A DNA stretch of 64,000 nucleotides, from positions 1,206,001-1,270,000 of the forward strand of contig NZ_CP094669.1 of NCBI RefSeq assembly GCF_022827545.1, in the 5' to 3' direction. How positions within the stretch are numbered: the stretch's first letter is position 1; every line of letters starts with the position of its first letter. A program made the translations under genes and the position numbers. Origin of the DNA: Hymenobacter tibetensis. GTDB lineage: Bacteria; Bacteroidota; Bacteroidia; Cytophagales; Hymenobacteraceae. Shown here one piece after another: positions 28,765 through 37,579 of this stretch. The notes under the pieces are model-generated. The model was not told where the DNA came from, made no database searches, and saw only the letters and a program-made list of their open reading frames with translations.

Positions 28765-30360
28765 ATGAACAATCTGCGAGTTCTCGACCTGGCCATTATT
28801 GCGCTCTACTTGGTGGCTATGATAGCCGTGGGAGTGTATTTCGCCCGCAAAAACAAGAATCCCGAGCAATACTCCAGTGCCTCCGGCTCGATTCCGGGTT
28901 GGGCTATTGGCATGTCCATCTACGCTACTTTTCTGAGTAGCAACACCTTCTTGGGCGTGCCGGGCAAGGCATTCGGTACCAACTGGAACGCGTTTGTGTT
29001 CAGCGTCTCGATGCCGCTGGCGGCGTGGGTGGCGGCCCGCTACTTCGTGCCCTTCTACCGCAGCACCGGCGAGATTTCAGCTTATACGCACCTGGAAAAG
29101 CGTTTCGGGAGTTGGGCCCGCACCTACGCGGTGGTGTGTTTTCTGCTGACGCAGCTGGCGCGCATCGGTTCTATTTTCTTCGGTATTGCCCTCACGTTGC
29201 AGGCCCTGACGGGTTTTTCGATGGAGATGATTATGCTGATGACGGGCATCTGCATCATCGTGTACACGGTGCTCGGCGGCATTGAGGCCGTTATCTGGAC
29301 CGAGGTGGTGCAGGGCGTTATCAAGACCTTCGGGGCGCTGCTGATTCTGTATCTGATTGTCGAGAATATGCCGGGCGGCGTGGCCAACATTGGCACCATC
29401 GGCCAGCAAAACGACAAGTTCAGCTTGGGTGGTTTCGCGCCCGACTTCACCCAATCCACGTTTTGGGTGGTGCTGCTTTACGGTTTCTTTATCAACCTCA
29501 ACAATTTCGGGGTTGACCAGAACTACGTGCAGCGCTACCACACGGCAGCGTCGGCCAAGCAGGCCGCCAAATCCATTTGGCTGTGCGTGCTACTGTATCT
29601 GCCGGCTTCGCTGCTGTTCTTTGTTATCGGTACGGCGCTGTTTGCTTATTACCAAGTGCACCCCGAACTGATTGAGGCCGTGAAGCTGAAAGTGGCCGCC
29701 GAACGGTTGCCGCTCACCGCCACCGCGGCCCAAATCAGTCAGACGGCCGCGCAACTGCTCCCCACCGACTACGGCGACAAGGTGATGCCGCACTTCATGG
29801 TCACCAAGATTCCGCCGGGCTTCGTCGGGCTCATCGTGTCGGCCATCCTGTCGGCAGCCATGAGCACCATTAGCTCCGGGATGAATGCCTCGGCCACCGT
29901 CTTCACCGCCGACATCTACGAGCGGTACTTCAAGCCCAACCTCAGCGGCCGCCAGACGATGCGCATGCTGCACCTCGGCACGGTGGTGGTCGGACTGATG
30001 GGCATGGGCACCGGCATTGCCATGATTGGGGTGAAGAGCGTGCTGGACGTGTGGTGGGAACTGTCCGGGATTTTTGCGGCGGGCATGCTCGGGTTGTTTC
30101 TGCTGGCCGTCATTAGCCGCCAGACCCGCAACCACGAAGCCCTGACGGCCACCGCCATTGGCGTGCTGGTTATTCTTTGGATGACGTTTTCGCCCAGCCT
30201 GCCCGAGAGCTTTGGCCCGCTCCGTAACCCGTTGCACAAAAGCATGATTATCGTGGTCGGTACGCTGACCATCTTTTTAATTGGACTGCTGCTTTCCCGG
30301 CTCCGCAAAAGTCCGGTGGTAGCCAGCCGGCCCGAGGAAATCGAGCTGCCCGTCCACTAA
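28765..30360 (+). CDS. Sodium:solute symporter family transporter (first)
   Basis: The ATG at 28765 gives 531 residues starting MNNLRVLDLAIIALYLVAM. Longer frames to 28576 run into the GH2 gene and carry a charged, non-conserved leader. About 13 hydrophobic helices are visible, with SSS family features such as FARKNKNPEQY, GWAIGMSIYATFLSSNTFLG, GGIEAVIWTEVVQG and ILSAAMSTISSGMNASATVF (sodium-site Ser/Thr). It imports a sugar or sugar acid with sodium through the inner membrane. It follows the GH2 gene and precedes the DapA-like gene by 66 nt, so it likely takes up galacturonate, rhamnose or another product. The substrate is inferred only from context. Confidence 0.92.
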   Translation: MNNLRVLDLAIIALYLVAMIAVGVYFARKNKNPEQYSSASGSIPGWAIGMSIYATFLSSNTFLGVPGKAFGTNWNAFVFSVSMPLAAWVAARYFVPFYRSTGEISAYTHLEKRFGSWARTYAVVCFLLTQLARIGSIFFGIALTLQALTGFSMEMIMLMTGICIIVYTVLGGIEAVIWTEVVQGVIKTFGALLILYLIVENMPGGVANIGTIGQQNDKFSLGGFAPDFTQSTFWVVLLYGFFINLNNFGVDQNYVQRYHTAASAKQAAKSIWLCVLLYLPASLLFFVIGTALFAYYQVHPELIEAVKLKVAAERLPLTATAAQISQTAAQLLPTDYGDKVMPHFMVTKIPPGFVGLIVSAILSAAMSTISSGMNASATVFTADIYERYFKPNLSGRQTMRMLHLGTVVVGLMGMGTGIAMIGVKSVLDVWWELSGIFAAGMLGLFLLAVISRQTRNHEALTATAIGVLVILWMTFSPSLPESFGPLRNPLHKSMIIVVGTLTIFLIGLLLSRLRKSPVVASRPEEIELPVH

Positions 30361-30426
30361 GCGCCCACTTGCTAACCTGATAGGCCCTGCGCGGCCCCAC
30401 TACCAGACAAGTCGTCTACCCCAACC

Positions 30427-31350
30427 ATGGAAAAAACGCCGAAGGGATTTATCCCCGTTATGCTCATGCCCTTTCAAAACGACGGGCAAATCGATTATCC
30501 TGCGCTTACTCGCTTGACAGAGTTGTACTTAGAGGCCGGCGCCGCCGGTTTGTTCGCCAATTGTTTGTCCAGCGAAATGTTCGAGCTGAGCGCGCAGGAA
30601 CGGCTTGAAACCATCCGCCACGTGGTGGATGTGGTGGGCGGCGCCGTGCCCGTAGTAGCTACCGGCACCTTCGCCGGCGCCCTCAACGAGCAAGCCGACT
30701 TCGTAAAGAAAGTATACGACGCCGGCACCGAAGCCGTCATCGTCATCACCGGCCTACTAGCCACCGAGCAAGAGTCGGACGCCGTGTTCGACGAGCGAAT
30801 CTTCCGGCTCTTGGATTGGACGCCGGGTATTCCTATCGGTTTCTACGAGTGCCCCGAGCCCTACAAACGCGTGTTGTCGGCCAAGCAGCTCGGGCAATTT
30901 GTAGACACGGGCCGCGTAACCTACCACAAAGACACCTGCCTCGATATCGAGCAGGTGCGCGCCAAACTCGCTGCGGTGGAAGGCCATCCTTTCGGCCTTT
31001 ACGACGCCTACATGGGCCACGCCGTGGAGTCGTTGCGAGCCGGCGCGGCGGGACTGTCCTGCATTCAAGGCAATTTCTTCCCCGAACTCATTGTGTGGCT
31101 CTGCAACAACTACGACAACCCCCACGCCGCAGCGGAAGTGGAGGCGGTACAGCAGTTCTTCGTCAAAAACATGGACGTGATGCACAACGTGTATCCCATT
31201 GTGGCCAAATACTCGCTCAAGCAGCGGGGCATGGATATTTCCACTTTTACCCGCCGTCGAGTAGGCACCTTCACCAGCTCGATTCGGCAGGGCGTGGAAG
31301 CTCTCTGCGGGGATTACAACATCCTAAGCAGAAGCCTGGAACTAGTGTAA
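30427..31350 (+). CDS. DapA/NanA superfamily aldolase
   Basis: A 307-residue cytoplasmic TIM-barrel enzyme without signal peptide. Tyr140 (IGFYECPEP) and Lys168 (TYHKDT) are spaced 28 residues apart, as the catalytic Tyr and Schiff-base Lys of dihydrodipicolinate synthase. The usual GTTGE loop is replaced by FANCLSSEMFELS, so lysine biosynthesis is unlikely and a 2-keto-3-deoxy sugar-acid or similar aldolase or dehydratase is more plausible. Gene order with the SSS transporter fits catabolism of an imported sugar acid, for example from galacturonate, Kdo or Dha of RG-II; that is inference. A strong bidirectional terminator follows. Confidence 0.88.
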   Translation: MEKTPKGFIPVMLMPFQNDGQIDYPALTRLTELYLEAGAAGLFANCLSSEMFELSAQERLETIRHVVDVVGGAVPVVATGTFAGALNEQADFVKKVYDAGTEAVIVITGLLATEQESDAVFDERIFRLLDWTPGIPIGFYECPEPYKRVLSAKQLGQFVDTGRVTYHKDTCLDIEQVRAKLAAVEGHPFGLYDAYMGHAVESLRAGAAGLSCIQGNFFPELIVWLCNNYDNPHAAAEVEAVQQFFVKNMDVMHNVYPIVAKYSLKQRGMDISTFTRRRVGTFTSSIRQGVEALCGDYNILSRSLELV

Positions 31351-31373
31351 AAGGGGCACTGGTGTGAGAGGAG

Positions 31374-31415
31374 AAAGGCCATTATGCTGAGCACCGCTCA
31401 CGCATAATGGCCTTT
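31374..31415. terminator. Bidirectional intrinsic terminator
   Basis: AAAGGCCATTATGC (31374-31387) pairs perfectly with GCATAATGGCCTTT (31402-31415). An inner TGAGC/GCTCA extends the stem, leaving a 3-nt loop and one bulged C. T-runs occur on both strands. It separates the convergent aldolase and AraC genes. Confidence 0.92.
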
Positions 31416-31430
31416 TTTACGTTGCTGCGC

Positions 31431-32324
31431 TTAAGCCGCGGCCAGCTCTTTGTAGCTGTGCAGGTACTTCTTCTTGTACTCAAGCGGCGTCATTTTGGTG
31501 ATTTTCTTGAAGTGCCGGTAGAAGTTGGACACGTTGTTGAAGCCGCATTCAAAACAGATTACCTCGGTAGGCAGCTTGTCCTCGATTAGCAAGCGGCAAG
31601 ACTGACTGATGCGAATCTCGATGAGGAAGTCGTAGTAGGTTTTCTTGGTGATCAGCTTAAAGTACCGACAGAAAGAAGTCACGCTCAGGTTACTGATAGA
31701 GGCAATTTCTTCGAGCGTGATTTCTTTTTTGTAGTTGGACAGCGTGTAGTTGCACACCTTGTTGATGCGCTGCACATCCGATTCGTTGCTTTGCTTGAAG
31801 GCGTGGTGCTCGGAGGCAATCGTCTCGATTTCCGTCGTCTCCGACAGGATTTTGAGAATGGACAAAAAGATGATGATGCGGTCGAGGTCGGTGGCGTGCA
31901 CGGCGGCCAGCATCAGCGGCGCTAGCCGGGTCTTGGCTTCCCCGCTCAGAATCAGGCCGCTTTTCGCTTTCTCGAACAGCTTGGGTATCAAGTAGGCTTC
32001 GGGCAAACCCAGCAAGTAACGGCCTAGGCACTCAGGTAGAAACTGAATTACCACAGCTTCCACTTCCAGCTCCGGATTGCACTGGAAATACTCTTCGTTG
32101 CAGCGCCAGGTATGGGGCAGGTTGGCACCTAATAGGATAATTTCGCCCGCCGAAAAGTTGCTGATGTTGTCGCCCACCAAGCGCACGCCTTCCCCCTTAA
32201 TCACATAGTGCAGTTCAAGCTCCGGGTGATAATGCCAGATGGTACCAAAGTTGGGCTTCCGGTCGTGGCGGATGCTAAAGGAACTCTGGTTGTTAACTGG
32301 GATTTTGTGAAAGTGGGCTTTCAT
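31431..32324 (-). CDS. AraC family transcriptional regulator with cupin N-terminal domain
   Basis: A 297-residue cytoplasmic protein. The first about 130 residues are a cupin-like sensing domain (HKIPVNNQSSFSIRHDRKP, IWHYHPELELHYVIKGEG, ANLPHTWRCNEEYFQ). The last about 100 hold two helix-turn-helix units, seen as ISNLSVTSFCRYFKLITKKT and ICFECGFNNVSNFYRHFKKI, ending TPLEYKKKYL. Such regulators usually sense a sugar and activate catabolic operons. It is divergent from the susCD-containing operon at 32861, and the intervening region has the conserved 16-mer, making it the best candidate to bind that element. This is inference. No hybrid two-component regulator is present. Confidence 0.93.
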   Translation of the reverse strand: MKAHFHKIPVNNQSSFSIRHDRKPNFGTIWHYHPELELHYVIKGEGVRLVGDNISNFSAGEIILLGANLPHTWRCNEEYFQCNPELEVEAVVIQFLPECLGRYLLGLPEAYLIPKLFEKAKSGLILSGEAKTRLAPLMLAAVHATDLDRIIIFLSILKILSETTEIETIASEHHAFKQSNESDVQRINKVCNYTLSNYKKEITLEEIASISNLSVTSFCRYFKLITKKTYYDFLIEIRISQSCRLLIEDKLPTEVICFECGFNNVSNFYRHFKKITKMTPLEYKKKYLHSYKELAAA

Positions 32325-32627
32325 GGGAAGGAAGGGTAAAAGTGGAAGGTAGAGCGAGAAATAACCAGCTATAAAGCAGTCTTAGCAAGCAGCGTATTCT
32401 AGGATCTTATCTTGGAAGCAAATCCTTGGAGTTGATGCGAAAACAGGGGTGGAAGCGGGGAAGTAACCACTAATATATTTTACGCTATCGATTGCACTCT
32501 CCTGTAGTCTACTGCCTTAATCGGTTGTGATAGCTGGAATACTAGAATATCAAGGGCAAATCCAGCTCATCGCAAACCTTTGCGCAACTAGGCAAAAACG
32601 GGTTGAATTTTCAGCGCGACTGAGGGC

Positions 32628-32643
32628 ATGATAACATCCTATA
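32628..32643 (+). promoter_or_regulatory. Conserved upstream 16-mer, copy 3
   Basis: ATGATAACATCCTATA, pointing towards the operon at 32861. It is 15/16 identical with the pectate lyase copy on the opposite strand. Distance to the GTG start is 217 nt, longer than the 76-77 nt of the other two copies, implying a longer leader. Confidence 0.45.
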
Positions 32644-32686
32644 CTAAGTAGCTAATAACCGCTAGAGACCCCGCCTCCGCGGCTAG

Positions 32687-32694
32687 CATATTTG
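32687..32694 (+). promoter_or_regulatory. Candidate -7 box upstream of the second operon
   Basis: CATATTTG differs from TAnnTTTG at one position and lies downstream of the conserved 16-mer. It is a weak candidate because no TTG is seen at the -33 spacing. Confidence 0.3.
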
Positions 32695-32860
32695 TAGAAG
32701 AAGTCTTTCCTGCCGTTGCTGCGTCCTGGCCTTGCGAAAACAATCACGGAATTCGTGCCAGTGGCTTTTCAGTTGAGGCGCCGAGCAGCCACTAAAACGA
32801 GTTGCTCGGTGGGGAAGAGCTTGTGTAACTGCATCTTCTACCCTCTAACTAGCAGCAAGC

Positions 32861-34519
32861 GTGAACCTTGTTTCCTCGAAGAAAGTGTTGTTAATCGCCA
32901 GCGGTGATTTGCGACTCGCGGCCAACCAGAACTGCTGGGCAGCGCAATACGCCATGGAAGGCCAGTTGGGAGCCGCTATTGCCCGGCAAGGCTGGACGGT
33001 GAAGCGGGCCCACACCTACGACTTAGAAAAGCAACACGGCTTCATCGACTCGCAGAAGATGGGCATGGAGGTGTTCCGCAGCATCGACCCGCAGCAGCCG
33101 CTCATCGTGGCCGAAAGCGTGTGGCAGTATTCGCACCACGTGCTGGCCGGCCTCACCACCCACCAAGGCCCCATCCTGACGGTGGCCAACTGGAGCGGAC
33201 AATGGCCCGGCCTGGTAGGCATGCTGAACCTGAACGGCTGCCTCACTAAAGCCGGCGTGGCTTACAGCACGCTGTGGAGCGAAGATTTCACCGATGCTTT
33301 CTTTGAAAACAGCTTGCAGCAATGGCTAACCGAAGGCCGCATCACCCACGACCACAGCCACGTCAAGAGCTTTTCCGGCGTGACGTTGCCTTCTGCCGAC
33401 GAGCTGATTGGCCGCACGTTCGGCCAGAAATTCCGGCAAAACAAGGCCATCATGGGCGTATTCGACGAAGGGTGCATGGGCATGTACAACGCCATTGTGC
33501 CCGACGAGCTGCTGCACCCCACGGGCGTGTTCAAGGAGCGCCTCAGCCAGGCCACGCTCTACGCCGCCATGCGCGACGTAACCGACAGCGAAGCCCACAC
33601 CGTGCTCGACTGGCTGCTAGCCAAGCGCATGAAATTTAATTGGGGCAGCAACGAAGCAACCCAACTCACCCGCGCCCAAACCCTGGAACAGTGCAAGATG
33701 TACATTGCCGCCGTGCGCATTGCCGCCGAGTTCGGCTGCGACACCATTGGCATCCAGTATCAGCAGGGCCTCAAGGATTTAACCGTAGCCAGCGACCTGG
33801 TAGAAGGCTTGCTCAACAACACCGAGCGGCCCCCCGTCTTCTTGAAAACTGGCGAGGAACTGTACCCCGGCCAGGCGCTGCCGCACTTCAACGAAGTGGA
33901 TGAGTGCGCCGGCCTCGATGCGCTGCTTACCTACCGCTTGTGGAACGAGCTGGGCTTGTCGGGTGAGACGACGCTGCACGATTTGCGTTGGGGCCAGTCG
34001 TTTGACACCGGGGGGGGCGAGGAATTTGTGTGGGTGTTCCTGATTTCGGGCGCCGCGCCGCCGGCCCACTTTATTGGGGGCTACGAGGGCGCCGTTAGTG
34101 AGCGGCAGCCGCCCATGTATTTCCGCTTGGGTGGGGGTAGTTTGAAGGGTATTAGCCGGCCGGGTTCACTGGTTTGGAGCCGGATTTACGTGATGAACAA
34201 CAAGTTGCACTGCGACTTGGGCGTGGGCGAAGCCGTAGCGCTGCCCCCGGCCGAAACCGAGCGCCGCTGGCAAGAAACCACGTCGGAGTGGCCCATTATG
34301 CACGCCGTCCTGCGGGGCGTGAGCCGCAACCAGATGATGGCCCGCCATAAAGCCAACCACATCCAAGTGGTGTACACGCCCTACGAAGCCAAGGCGCACC
34401 AGGCCTGCCGCATCAAGGCGGCGGCCCTCGCCGAACTCGGTGTGGAAGTGCACTTCTGCGGCGAAGTAGCCGGCATTACGGCCCCGATTATGCAGGCCCA
34501 AGCCGTGTTGCCCGGCTAA
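32861..34519 (+). CDS. L-fucose/L-arabinose isomerase-like protein
   Basis: A 552-residue cytoplasmic protein without signal peptide, starting with GTG at 32861 ([16 protein letters not shown]); no better ATG exists near. The fold resembles the L-fucose isomerase family: an N-terminal Rossmann-like sugar-sensing domain ([19 protein letters not shown]), [18 protein letters not shown] with candidate metal-binding Glu and Asp residues, then [22 protein letters not shown] helix and [20 protein letters not shown]. Such enzymes interconvert aldoses and ketoses. Family members are poorly characterised and the catalytic status is uncertain. It is the first gene of the operon that continues with susC 51 nt later, unusual for a cytoplasmic enzyme, and suggests that the sugar released by this PUL, such as L-fucose or L-arabinose, is its substrate. 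Confidence 0.75.
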   Translation: MNLVSSKKVLLIASGDLRLAANQNCWAAQYAMEGQLGAAIARQGWTVKRAHTYDLEKQHGFIDSQKMGMEVFRSIDPQQPLIVAESVWQYSHHVLAGLTTHQGPILTVANWSGQWPGLVGMLNLNGCLTKAGVAYSTLWSEDFTDAFFENSLQQWLTEGRITHDHSHVKSFSGVTLPSADELIGRTFGQKFRQNKAIMGVFDEGCMGMYNAIVPDELLHPTGVFKERLSQATLYAAMRDVTDSEAHTVLDWLLAKRMKFNWGSNEATQLTRAQTLEQCKMYIAAVRIAAEFGCDTIGIQYQQGLKDLTVASDLVEGLLNNTERPPVFLKTGEELYPGQALPHFNEVDECAGLDALLTYRLWNELGLSGETTLHDLRWGQSFDTGGGEEFVWVFLISGAAPPAHFIGGYEGAVSERQPPMYFRLGGGSLKGISRPGSLVWSRIYVMNNKLHCDLGVGEAVALPPAETERRWQETTSEWPIMHAVLRGVSRNQMMARHKANHIQVVYTPYEAKAHQACRIKAAALAELGVEVHFCGEVAGITAPIMQAQAVLPG

Positions 34520-34570
34520 GCTTTTCGTTGACTTCCCACCTATTGACCCCTCCCGTTTCCAAATCCCCCC

Positions 34571-37564
34571 ATGAAACCATTTATTCCCATTCTGGCGGCT
34601 TCCACGCTGCTAGTCAGCGCCGCCCAGGCGCAAACCCGCTCCATCACGGGCCAGGTGCTCGGTGGCGATAAAGCCGAAGCGCTACCCGGCGTGACGGTGC
34701 TGGTAAAAGGCACCACCAACGGCAGCAGCACCGATACGGAAGGCCGCTTTACGCTCCAGATACCCGACAAACAGGACGTCACGCTGGTCGTTTCTTACTT
34801 GGGCTATAAAAGTCAGGAACTGCTGGTAAAGCCCGACCAAACCCGGCTGGAAGTGCGCTTGTCGCCGGAGTCGGCGGCGCTCGACGACGTAGTGGTGATT
34901 GGCTACGGGTCGGTGCGCAAGCGCGACTTAACGGGGGCCGTCGTATCGGTGAAAGGGGAGGAGGTAACCAAGCTGCCCGTCACGACGGTGACGGAAGCAT
35001 TGCAAGGCAAGATTCCGGGCGCGGATATCACCCGCAGTAACGGGTACGCGGGGCAAGGTTCTTCGATTCGTATTCGAGGCAACCGCTCTATTGCCAACCC
35101 TGGCTCTTCCAACAACGTGCTCTACATCGTGGACGGGGTGCAGAACGTCAACGCCTCCGACATCGACCCGAACGATGTGCAAAGCATCGAGGTGCTGAAA
35201 GATGCTTCCTCGACGGCCATTTACGGCTCGCGCGGGGCCAACGGTGTCGTGATTATCACCACCAAGCGCGGCAGCACCGGCAAGCCCAAAATCAACTTCA
35301 ACGCCTACACCGGCGTAACCAAAGTGGCCGGCTACGGCGAGTACTTGAGCGGGCCGCAGTGGATAGATTTCCGCCGCGAGGCCTTCCGCGCCGCTGGCAC
35401 CTGGAACAGCCCCGCCGACGACGCGGTGGCCTTCAACCCCGCGCAGCGCGAAGCCATTGCCAACGAGCAATACCTGAACTGGCCCGACCAAGTGCTGCAC
35501 AACGGCATGCAGCAGAACTACCAAGTGGGCCTTACGGGCGGCTCCGAGAACACCAAGGTGTACTTTTCGCTGGGCTACTATGACGAGAAAGGCTTGCTCA
35601 AGCTAGACCGTTTCAAGCGCTACACCACCCGCGCCAACATCGACCAAACGGTGAACAAGTGGCTGAAAGTGGGCGTGCAGAGCCAGCTGGCGTACATCAA
35701 CAACGACATCCGCCGCGACCCGCTCAACCTGGCTTCGCAGGCCATTCCGCTGGGGCGCGTGTACGACGACGAGGGCAAGCTCAACTACAACCTGCTGGGC
35801 GGCACCCAAATCAACCCGCTGGCCGACGAGCAGCCGGGAGCCTACCAGCGCAACAACAAAACCAACCGCCTCACCGCCGCGGCCTACGTGGAGCTGACGC
35901 CCCTCGAAGGATTGAGCTTGCGCTCCACCTTTGCGGCCAACTACTCCACCTCGGAGCTAGGCAACTTCTACGGTCGCAACACCATTGACGGGCGCGGGGC
36001 CAATTCGCAGTCTTCGATTACCAACAACCAAAGCCGCAACCTGAGTTGGGAAAACGTGCTGACGTACCGCAAGGACATCGGCGACCATTCGCTCACGCTT
36101 ACCGGGGTAGCCAGCGACCTGATTTTCAATAATACCAACAGCTTTGCGCAAGGTCAAAACCAGGTGCTGCCTTCGCAATCGTTCTACAACCTGGGCGCCG
36201 CCAACCAGAACATATTCATAGGCTCAGGCTTTTCGCGCAACAATCTGGTGTCCTTTGCCGGCCGCATCAACTACAGTTGGAAAGGACGCTACCTGTTAAC
36301 GTTTACCAACCGTGCCGACGGTTCTTCTAAGCTGGCGCCGGGCAACAAATGGGCCTACTTCCCCTCGGCGGCCATTGGCTGGCGCATCATCGAGGAGTCG
36401 TTTATGCAGAATGCCAAGTTCCTGACCGAGCTGAAGCTGCGCGGCAGCTACGGGGTGTCGGGCAACGATGGAATTGCGGCGTACGCCACCCAAAACTCGC
36501 TCACGAACACGCCCTTTGCCTTTACTGACGCCAACGCCACCCCCACCTACACGATTTCGCCGCTTATTGGCAACGCGGAGCTAGGTTGGGAGAAAACCTA
36601 CACCACCGACATCGGGGTGGACTTCGGCATGTTCGACAACCGCCTGACCGGCACCGTCGACTACTACGACGCGCAGACCAAGGATCTGATCTTCCCGTAC
36701 ACGCAGCCCGCGTTTACGGGCGTGGCCACGGTCAACCGCAACATCGGCCGCACCCGCAACAAGGGCGTAGAGGTGTCGTTGACTTCGCAAAACCTGCGCG
36801 GCGACAACCTGACGTGGTCGACGACGCTGACCTACGCCCGCAACCGGGAAACCATTGTGGAGCTGCCCACCGGCGACGTCATTGCCACCGATTACCGCAA
36901 CTCGCTGATCGTGGGCCAGCCGGCCCAGGTGTACTACGACTACAAGAAAATTGGCATCTGGCAGCTAGGCGAAGAAACCGAAGCCGCCTCCTACGGGACG
37001 CCCGGCCAATTCCTGCCCGGCGACATCAAGGTGGCCGACCTGTCAGGCCCGGATGGCGTACCCGATGGCAAAATCACGGCGGCCGACCGCACGGTTATTG
37101 GCTCGCGGGTGCCGAAGTGGACCGGTGGCCTAAGCAACGACGTGCGCTACAAAGGCTTCGATTTGAACGTGCTACTGGTGGCCCGCGTGGGGCAGTGGAT
37201 CAGCTCCGACTACTACGCCAAGTTCAACCGGAGCGGCAACAACAACAACGCCATTGTAGACTACTGGACGCCCGAAAATCCCACCAACGACTACCCCCGT
37301 CCGCACTCCACCCGCGCGCTGAGCTACGTCACCACCCTCACCGAGCGCGAGGCTTCGTGGGCTAAAGTGCGCAACGTGACCTTGGGCTATACCCTGCCGA
37401 AGAGTTTGGTAAGCAAGGGCAAAATCGACAACGTGCGGGTGTACGTGTCGGGCCGCAACCTCTACACCTTCAGCAACCTCGATGATTTCGACCCCGAGGG
37501 AGAAGGTGTTGTGGACCAGCCGCTGAACCGCGCCTACGTGGTAGGCCTGAACGTGGGCTTCTAA
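34571..37564 (+). CDS. SusC/RagA family TonB-dependent transporter (second pair)
   Basis: A 997-residue protein with a signal peptide (about 1-20, ending QAQ). It has a carboxypeptidase-regulatory-like domain (about 23-98, SITGQVLGGDKAEALPGVTV), a TonB-box-like DDVVVIGYG at 105-113, and a plug with KDASSTAIYGSRGANGVVII. The barrel ends in AYVVGLNVGF. It imports oligosaccharides through the outer membrane. The susD gene starts 15 nt after its stop. It differs substantially from the first SusC in sequence and length, so the two pairs may handle different fragments. Confidence 0.96.
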   Translation: MKPFIPILAASTLLVSAAQAQTRSITGQVLGGDKAEALPGVTVLVKGTTNGSSTDTEGRFTLQIPDKQDVTLVVSYLGYKSQELLVKPDQTRLEVRLSPESAALDDVVVIGYGSVRKRDLTGAVVSVKGEEVTKLPVTTVTEALQGKIPGADITRSNGYAGQGSSIRIRGNRSIANPGSSNNVLYIVDGVQNVNASDIDPNDVQSIEVLKDASSTAIYGSRGANGVVIITTKRGSTGKPKINFNAYTGVTKVAGYGEYLSGPQWIDFRREAFRAAGTWNSPADDAVAFNPAQREAIANEQYLNWPDQVLHNGMQQNYQVGLTGGSENTKVYFSLGYYDEKGLLKLDRFKRYTTRANIDQTVNKWLKVGVQSQLAYINNDIRRDPLNLASQAIPLGRVYDDEGKLNYNLLGGTQINPLADEQPGAYQRNNKTNRLTAAAYVELTPLEGLSLRSTFAANYSTSELGNFYGRNTIDGRGANSQSSITNNQSRNLSWENVLTYRKDIGDHSLTLTGVASDLIFNNTNSFAQGQNQVLPSQSFYNLGAANQNIFIGSGFSRNNLVSFAGRINYSWKGRYLLTFTNRADGSSKLAPGNKWAYFPSAAIGWRIIEESFMQNAKFLTELKLRGSYGVSGNDGIAAYATQNSLTNTPFAFTDANATPTYTISPLIGNAELGWEKTYTTDIGVDFGMFDNRLTGTVDYYDAQTKDLIFPYTQPAFTGVATVNRNIGRTRNKGVEVSLTSQNLRGDNLTWSTTLTYARNRETIVELPTGDVIATDYRNSLIVGQPAQVYYDYKKIGIWQLGEETEAASYGTPGQFLPGDIKVADLSGPDGVPDGKITAADRTVIGSRVPKWTGGLSNDVRYKGFDLNVLLVARVGQWISSDYYAKFNRSGNNNNAIVDYWTPENPTNDYPRPHSTRALSYVTTLTEREASWAKVRNVTLGYTLPKSLVSKGKIDNVRVYVSGRNLYTFSNLDDFDPEGEGVVDQPLNRAYVVGLNVGF

Positions 37565-37579
37565 TTCGACCAGACCATC

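Larger units (their letters stand above)
32325..32860. other. Divergent intergenic region (536 nt)
   Basis: Between the AraC gene (-) and the second PUL operon (+). It holds the conserved 16-mer at 32628-32643 and a CATATTTG box at 32687-32694 that is one mismatch from TAnnTTTG. It is AT-richer than the coding DNA around it. I found no credible gene. Confidence 0.65.
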
